9,331 bases of DNA from SIG402 sp045639045 (GTDB taxonomy: Bacteria; Bacillota; Clostridia; Christensenellales; Borkfalkiaceae). The stretch spans positions 1 through 9,331 of the forward strand of contig JAZUCI010000121.1 of the NCBI GenBank assembly GCA_045639045.1, in the 5' to 3' direction. This document shows positions 6,553 to 9,331 of this stretch, in pieces (the stretch's first letter is position 1; each line of letters begins with the position of its first letter). The notes below the pieces were generated by a model. The model saw only the letters and a list, made by a program, of their open reading frames with translations, was not told where the DNA came from and made no database searches. The position numbers were made by a program, and so were the translations under genes.

Positions 6553-7308
6553 ATGGAAAAATTACCTACTGACCATTGGCTATACACCCTTCCCGTGGCC
6601 CACAGGGGGCTACACGGTGGGGATATTCCCGAAAATTCGCTAACCGCCTTCCGTTTGGCAATGGAAGCGGGTTACGCGGTGGAAACGGATTTGCATTTGA
6701 CTAGCGACGGGGTTTTGGTTGCCTTTCACGACGATACGCTTACCCGCATGACGGGCGCGGAAGGAAATATCAAAGAAAAAACTTACGCGGAACTTGCAGA
6801 ATTAACTTTGGCAAATTCGCAAGAAAAAATCCCCACGTTTGACGAGATGCTTACGTTAATCGGTGGCAAAGTTCCCCTTTTGATTGAACTGAAAAGCAAC
6901 GGCGAAAAGGGATTAGAGGAAGCGGTGTGCAATCGGCTAAAAACCTACGAAGGCGCGTACGCGTTGCAATCCTTCGACCCCTTTATTTTGCGACGGGTGA
7001 AAAAATGCGCCCCAGAAATGCTACGCGGGCAACTTTCTTCCTTTTTTGACGACCAAAACTTTGGATTTTTGAAGCGGACGCTACTTAAAAGGATGACCTT
7101 AAATTTCCTTTCCAAGCCGCATTTCATTAGTTATAATGAAAAAAACCTTCCCTACCGCCTTGCGCGGAAGAAAAACAAGCCCCTGCTTTGCTGGACGGTA
7201 AAAACCGAGGAAGTATACCGCCACGCTAAAAAGGTTGCGGATAACGTGATTTTTGAAGATATCCGCCCCACCCTACCCGCCGTTTGGACGGACGAAAACA
7301 ACGGTTAA
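6553..7308 (+). CDS. Glycerophosphodiester phosphodiesterase (GDPD family)
   Basis: A 251-aa soluble protein with no signal peptide, so probably cytoplasmic. GDPD enzymes hydrolyse glycerophosphodiesters to glycerol-3-phosphate and an alcohol, using a metal ion in a TIM barrel. The family signature is complete: H17-R18 in AHRG, PENSLTAF (26-33), E44 and D46 in VETDLHLTSDG, H59 in FHDDTL, E112 in LIELK, and W214 in LCWTV. Length matches the UgpQ-like short class. The start ATG at 6553 has GGGGG four bases upstream. It is the first gene of a plus-strand operon; the next start is 13 nt past its stop. Its product class links it to glycerophospholipid or lipoteichoic-acid turnover, and the LtaS-like gene lies about 4 kb away but in a separate unit. 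The exact substrate is not determinable. Confidence 0.92.
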   Translation: MEKLPTDHWLYTLPVAHRGLHGGDIPENSLTAFRLAMEAGYAVETDLHLTSDGVLVAFHDDTLTRMTGAEGNIKEKTYAELAELTLANSQEKIPTFDEMLTLIGGKVPLLIELKSNGEKGLEEAVCNRLKTYEGAYALQSFDPFILRRVKKCAPEMLRGQLSSFFDDQNFGFLKRTLLKRMTLNFLSKPHFISYNEKNLPYRLARKKNKPLLCWTVKTEEVYRHAKKVADNVIFEDIRPTLPAVWTDENNG

Positions 7309-7321
7309 AGGAGAAAAGTAT

Positions 7322-8080
7322 ATGTTAAAAATTTTATGCATTGGAAACAGTTTTTCGGAAGACGCAACGGCGTATTTAAGCGAAATTGCGCAATCCGCTG
7401 GGCAGGACGTTTTGATTGGAAATTTGGTGATTGGCGGTTGCAATTTGGATACGCACTTAAACAATTTACGCGCTACCGCCCCCGCGTATCTTTACGATTT
7501 GAATCAAGGCGAAGGGTTTGTAAGAACGGAAAACAACGACATATCCCAAACCTTGCAAAGCGAAGCGTGGGACGTGATTACCCTGCAACAAGCCAGCCAC
7601 GATAGCGGAATGGCGGAATCGTACGCAGCGCTATCCCCTTTGCTTACCGAAATACAAGCCCTTTGCCCCACCGCCAAATTTTATTGGCATATGACGTGGG
7701 CGTACCAAAAGAATTCCAACCATTGGGCGTTTCCCCGTTATTACGCAAACGATCAAGCCCAAATGTACGAAAGCATTCTTTCTGCCGTAAAAAATAAAGT
7801 TCTTACCGAACCCCGCTTTACGGGAATCATTCCCAACGGCACCGCCGTACAAAACGCGCGTGAAACGTTTGGGGACAACCTTACAAGGGACGGCTTCCAC
7901 CTTTCCCTTGATTTAGGGCGGTATTTGGCAGCATTAACCTTCTTTGCCACGCTTACGGGGCAAAGCTTGGATACAGTTTCCTTCCTGCCCCAAGGGGTAA
8001 CCGAAGAACAAGCCGAAACAGCAAAAAAATGCGTGGAATACGCGATAAAATCCCCCTTTCAAATTACAAAAGGAAACTGA
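7322..8080 (+). CDS. DUF4886-family, SGNH/GDSL-like hydrolase
   Basis: A 252-aa protein beginning MLKILCIGNSFSEDATAYL, a hallmark of DUF4886-type proteins, which belong to the SGNH hydrolase-like fold. The block I serine is S10 in GNSFS, glycines G38-G39 (VIGGCN) could form block II, and D190 with H193 in RDGFHLS form the block V Asp-His pair. Together these give a plausible Ser-Asp-His catalytic set. QQASHDSG (89-96) and NGTAVQNAR (172-180) are other conserved-looking blocks. SGNH members are esterases, lipases or carbohydrate deacetylases; the substrate here is unknown. No signal peptide is visible. The start at 7322 is chosen because AGGAG precedes it by 8 nt; an in-frame ATG at 7253 lies inside the upstream gene with no ribosome site. 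The following gene starts 2 nt after this stop. Confidence 0.82.
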   Translation: MLKILCIGNSFSEDATAYLSEIAQSAGQDVLIGNLVIGGCNLDTHLNNLRATAPAYLYDLNQGEGFVRTENNDISQTLQSEAWDVITLQQASHDSGMAESYAALSPLLTEIQALCPTAKFYWHMTWAYQKNSNHWAFPRYYANDQAQMYESILSAVKNKVLTEPRFTGIIPNGTAVQNARETFGDNLTRDGFHLSLDLGRYLAALTFFATLTGQSLDTVSFLPQGVTEEQAETAKKCVEYAIKSPFQITKGN

Positions 8081-8081
8081 T

Positions 8082-8645
8082 ATGGGACACTTTTTTAAGC
8101 ATTTACGCACCATAAACAGGCATCGCAGAAAGGTAATTTGGCATTGCTTTAAGGCGGGCATCTTTTGGCAAGGGTTAAAGCATGACCTTTCCAAATATTC
8201 CCTAACCGAATTTATCCCCGGGGCAAAGTACGCGGAAGGAACGCGTAGCCCAAACGAGGTGGAGCGCGAAACCTACGGATATAGCAAGGCGTGGATGCAC
8301 CATAAGGGGCGCAACCGCCACCACTTTGAATATTGGACGGACTACCACCCCGAAACCAAAAAAATGAGCCCCGTGGAAATGCCCGATAAATACATCGTGG
8401 AAATGTTTTGCGACCGCGTGGCGGCAAGCAAAATTTACGGGGGAAAAAAGTACGATGATAGTTACCCCCTAAATTATTTTTTGCGCGGAAAACCGAGAAG
8501 AAACATTGCCCCGCATACCTCAAACAAAATCGAGTATCTTTTGCGCCACCTTGCGGTGAAAGGGGAAAAAGAAACCTTCCGCTTAATTAAAAAATTCCGT
8601 AAAAACGGGCTACCCGAAAACTACGAAGAACTCATCGAAGAATAA
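8082..8645 (+). CDS. DUF5662-family protein, possible HD-like metal hydrolase
   Basis: A 187-aa, histidine-rich protein resembling DUF5662 family members, whose function is unknown. Notable blocks are KHDLSKYSLTEF (33-44), MHHKGRNRHHFEYW (72-85) and MFCDRVAASKIYG (108-120). H21, H34-D35, H73/H74, H80/H81 and D111 are ordered like the ligands of HD-domain phosphohydrolases (H...HD...H...H...D), with HDLSK in the place of the usual HDIGK and CDRVAA in the place of ADRL. This assignment is my inference from motif order, not an established annotation. The start overlaps closely with the upstream gene (one base between TGA and ATG), and AGGA sits seven bases before the ATG, so translation is probably coupled. 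It is the last gene of the operon and is followed by a terminator. Confidence 0.75.
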   Translation: MGHFFKHLRTINRHRRKVIWHCFKAGIFWQGLKHDLSKYSLTEFIPGAKYAEGTRSPNEVERETYGYSKAWMHHKGRNRHHFEYWTDYHPETKKMSPVEMPDKYIVEMFCDRVAASKIYGGKKYDDSYPLNYFLRGKPRRNIAPHTSNKIEYLLRHLAVKGEKETFRLIKKFRKNGLPENYEELIEE

Positions 8646-8661
8646 ACGAAACTAAAAAAAA

Positions 8662-8683
8662 GCGCATCCCAAACGGGATGCGC
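8662..8683. terminator. Bidirectional intrinsic terminator between the hydrolase operon and the permease gene
   Basis: GCGCATCCC (8662-8670), the loop AAAC and its complement (8675-8683) form a perfect 9-bp GC-rich stem. On the plus strand it is followed by CTTTTATTTATT. On the minus strand it is followed by eight T residues (A-run at 8654-8661), the stronger of the two tails. It ends both convergent transcripts. Confidence 0.9.
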
Positions 8684-8707
8684 CTTTTATTTATTCTTTT
8701 CCCAAAA

Positions 8708-9331
8708 TTAGAATTTAGTGGGCATGAAGAAGTACAACGCAAACAAAACGGTAATAATCAGCGCAACGATGGAAACCTTCCATTCGGGCTTGTTTTGCTT
8801 GGTGATTGCGTACTTAATCAATTCTACAAGATAAGCAATCGCGGACATAATTACGAAGGACAGCATACCGATACCGATACCGTCGGTAATGGAGTAGCCA
8901 AGAACCATAATTACGATGGTAAGGAAAGCGGAGGTTGCAGCGATAGGATCGCCGAAATCTACGTTCTTAATGTTGTTTTTCATCATCAGTACGCCTACGT
9001 AGATAAGCGCAGCGGAAGTTGCGGCGCCGGGGATGGTTGCAAATAAAGGCATTGCAAACATAGCCAGGAAGAAGAAGCCTGCAACTACAAGCGCGGTAAG
9101 ACCCGTTCTACCGCCGGCGGAAACGCCTGCGCCCGATTCCACGAACGTGGTAACGGTGGAGGTACCAAGCATTGCGCCCGCGCAAGTTGCAACTGCGTCG
9201 CACAGCATAATTTTGCCGTAGTTGTGGGGCTTATCGTTTTCATCCGAAAGGATTCTGTTACCGCCGCAGCAACCCACGATGGTACCCATGGTATCGAACA
9301 TATCAATCATACACATGGTGATGATAATCAT
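8708..9331 (-). CDS. NCS2/AzgA-family nucleobase (purine) permease, C-terminal part
   Basis: 207 codons to the stop are visible; the gene continues past the window edge, so the ATG at 9331 is just an internal methionine. AzgA-type permeases are usually more than 400 residues. The fragment begins IDMFDTMGTIVG, the conserved (V)D(L/M)FDT(V/M)GT segment, and then has TSTVTTFVESGAGVSAGGRT, a highly conserved stretch of the family involved in substrate binding. Several hydrophobic helices follow, ending ...ALYFFMPTKF. Members import adenine, guanine or hypoxanthine with protons across the cytoplasmic membrane. A PbuG/PbuO-like role is likely but the exact base cannot be told. Any purine riboswitch would lie upstream, outside the window. 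It converges on the hydrolase operon. Confidence 0.92.
   Translation of the reverse strand: MIIITMCMIDMFDTMGTIVGCCGGNRILSDENDKPHNYGKIMLCDAVATCAGAMLGTSTVTTFVESGAGVSAGGRTGLTALVVAGFFFLAMFAMPLFATIPGAATSAALIYVGVLMMKNNIKNVDFGDPIAATSAFLTIVIMVLGYSITDGIGIGMLSFVIMSAIAYLVELIKYAITKQNKPEWKVSIVALIITVLFALYFFMPTKF

Noticed and set aside
7253..7321. Upstream ATG 7253 for the DUF4886 gene
   Set aside because: It lies within the phosphodiesterase gene with no ribosome site; the family begins at MLKILCIGNSFS.

Overview
The window looks like chromosomal DNA from a low- to mid-GC Bacillota, most likely an uncultured clostridial lineage. The reasons are a lepA-hemW tandem, an LtaS-type lipoteichoic-acid-synthase-like membrane enzyme, a clostridial-style ferritin-like protein, an AzgA-type purine permease, strong Shine-Dalgarno sites, and compact intergenic regions with textbook sigma-A promoters. 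This placement is inference from gene content; no rRNA is present. I see no tRNA, CRISPR array or insertion sequence.

Layout. (1) Positions 1-325, minus: N-terminal part of a GrpB/UPF0157 family protein, AT-rich compared with its neighbours, with its own near-consensus promoter. (2) Positions 501-2660, minus: a 719-aa LtaS-like sulfatase-fold membrane enzyme, with a promoter upstream and a hairpin terminator downstream. (3) Positions 2881-3438, plus: a ferritin-like protein with a complete six-residue di-metal ligand set, divergent from the LtaS-like gene. (4) Positions 3500-6424, minus: lepA (elongation factor 4) followed 9 nt later by hemW, an operon convergent with the ferritin-like gene across a shared hairpin terminator. 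(5) Positions 6553-8645, plus: a tight three-gene operon encoding a glycerophosphodiester phosphodiesterase, a DUF4886/SGNH-like hydrolase and a DUF5662 protein whose histidines and aspartates are laid out like an HD-domain hydrolase. (6) Positions 8708-9331, minus: C-terminal half of an NCS2/AzgA-family nucleobase permease, convergent with the operon across a bidirectional terminator.

The most striking non-coding feature is the lepA / phosphodiesterase-operon divergent promoter. Both promoters use the same palindromic -35 hexamer (TTGCAA, 6489-6494), each with a 17-bp spacer to a perfect TATAAT. They form the centre of an 80-bp imperfect palindrome that also carries TTGAAAAAA at each start-site region. 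RNA polymerase should not be able to occupy both promoters at once, so translation-factor expression and expression of the hydrolase operon may be coupled by mutual exclusion.

Functionally, the LtaS-like enzyme (polyglycerolphosphate synthesis) and the phosphodiesterase (glycerophosphodiester breakdown) both touch glycerol-phosphate envelope metabolism, but they sit in different transcription units. The other genes are housekeeping (lepA, hemW, purine uptake) or uncharacterised hydrolases. The best candidate for something undescribed is the three-hydrolase operon together with its shared-hexamer promoter.
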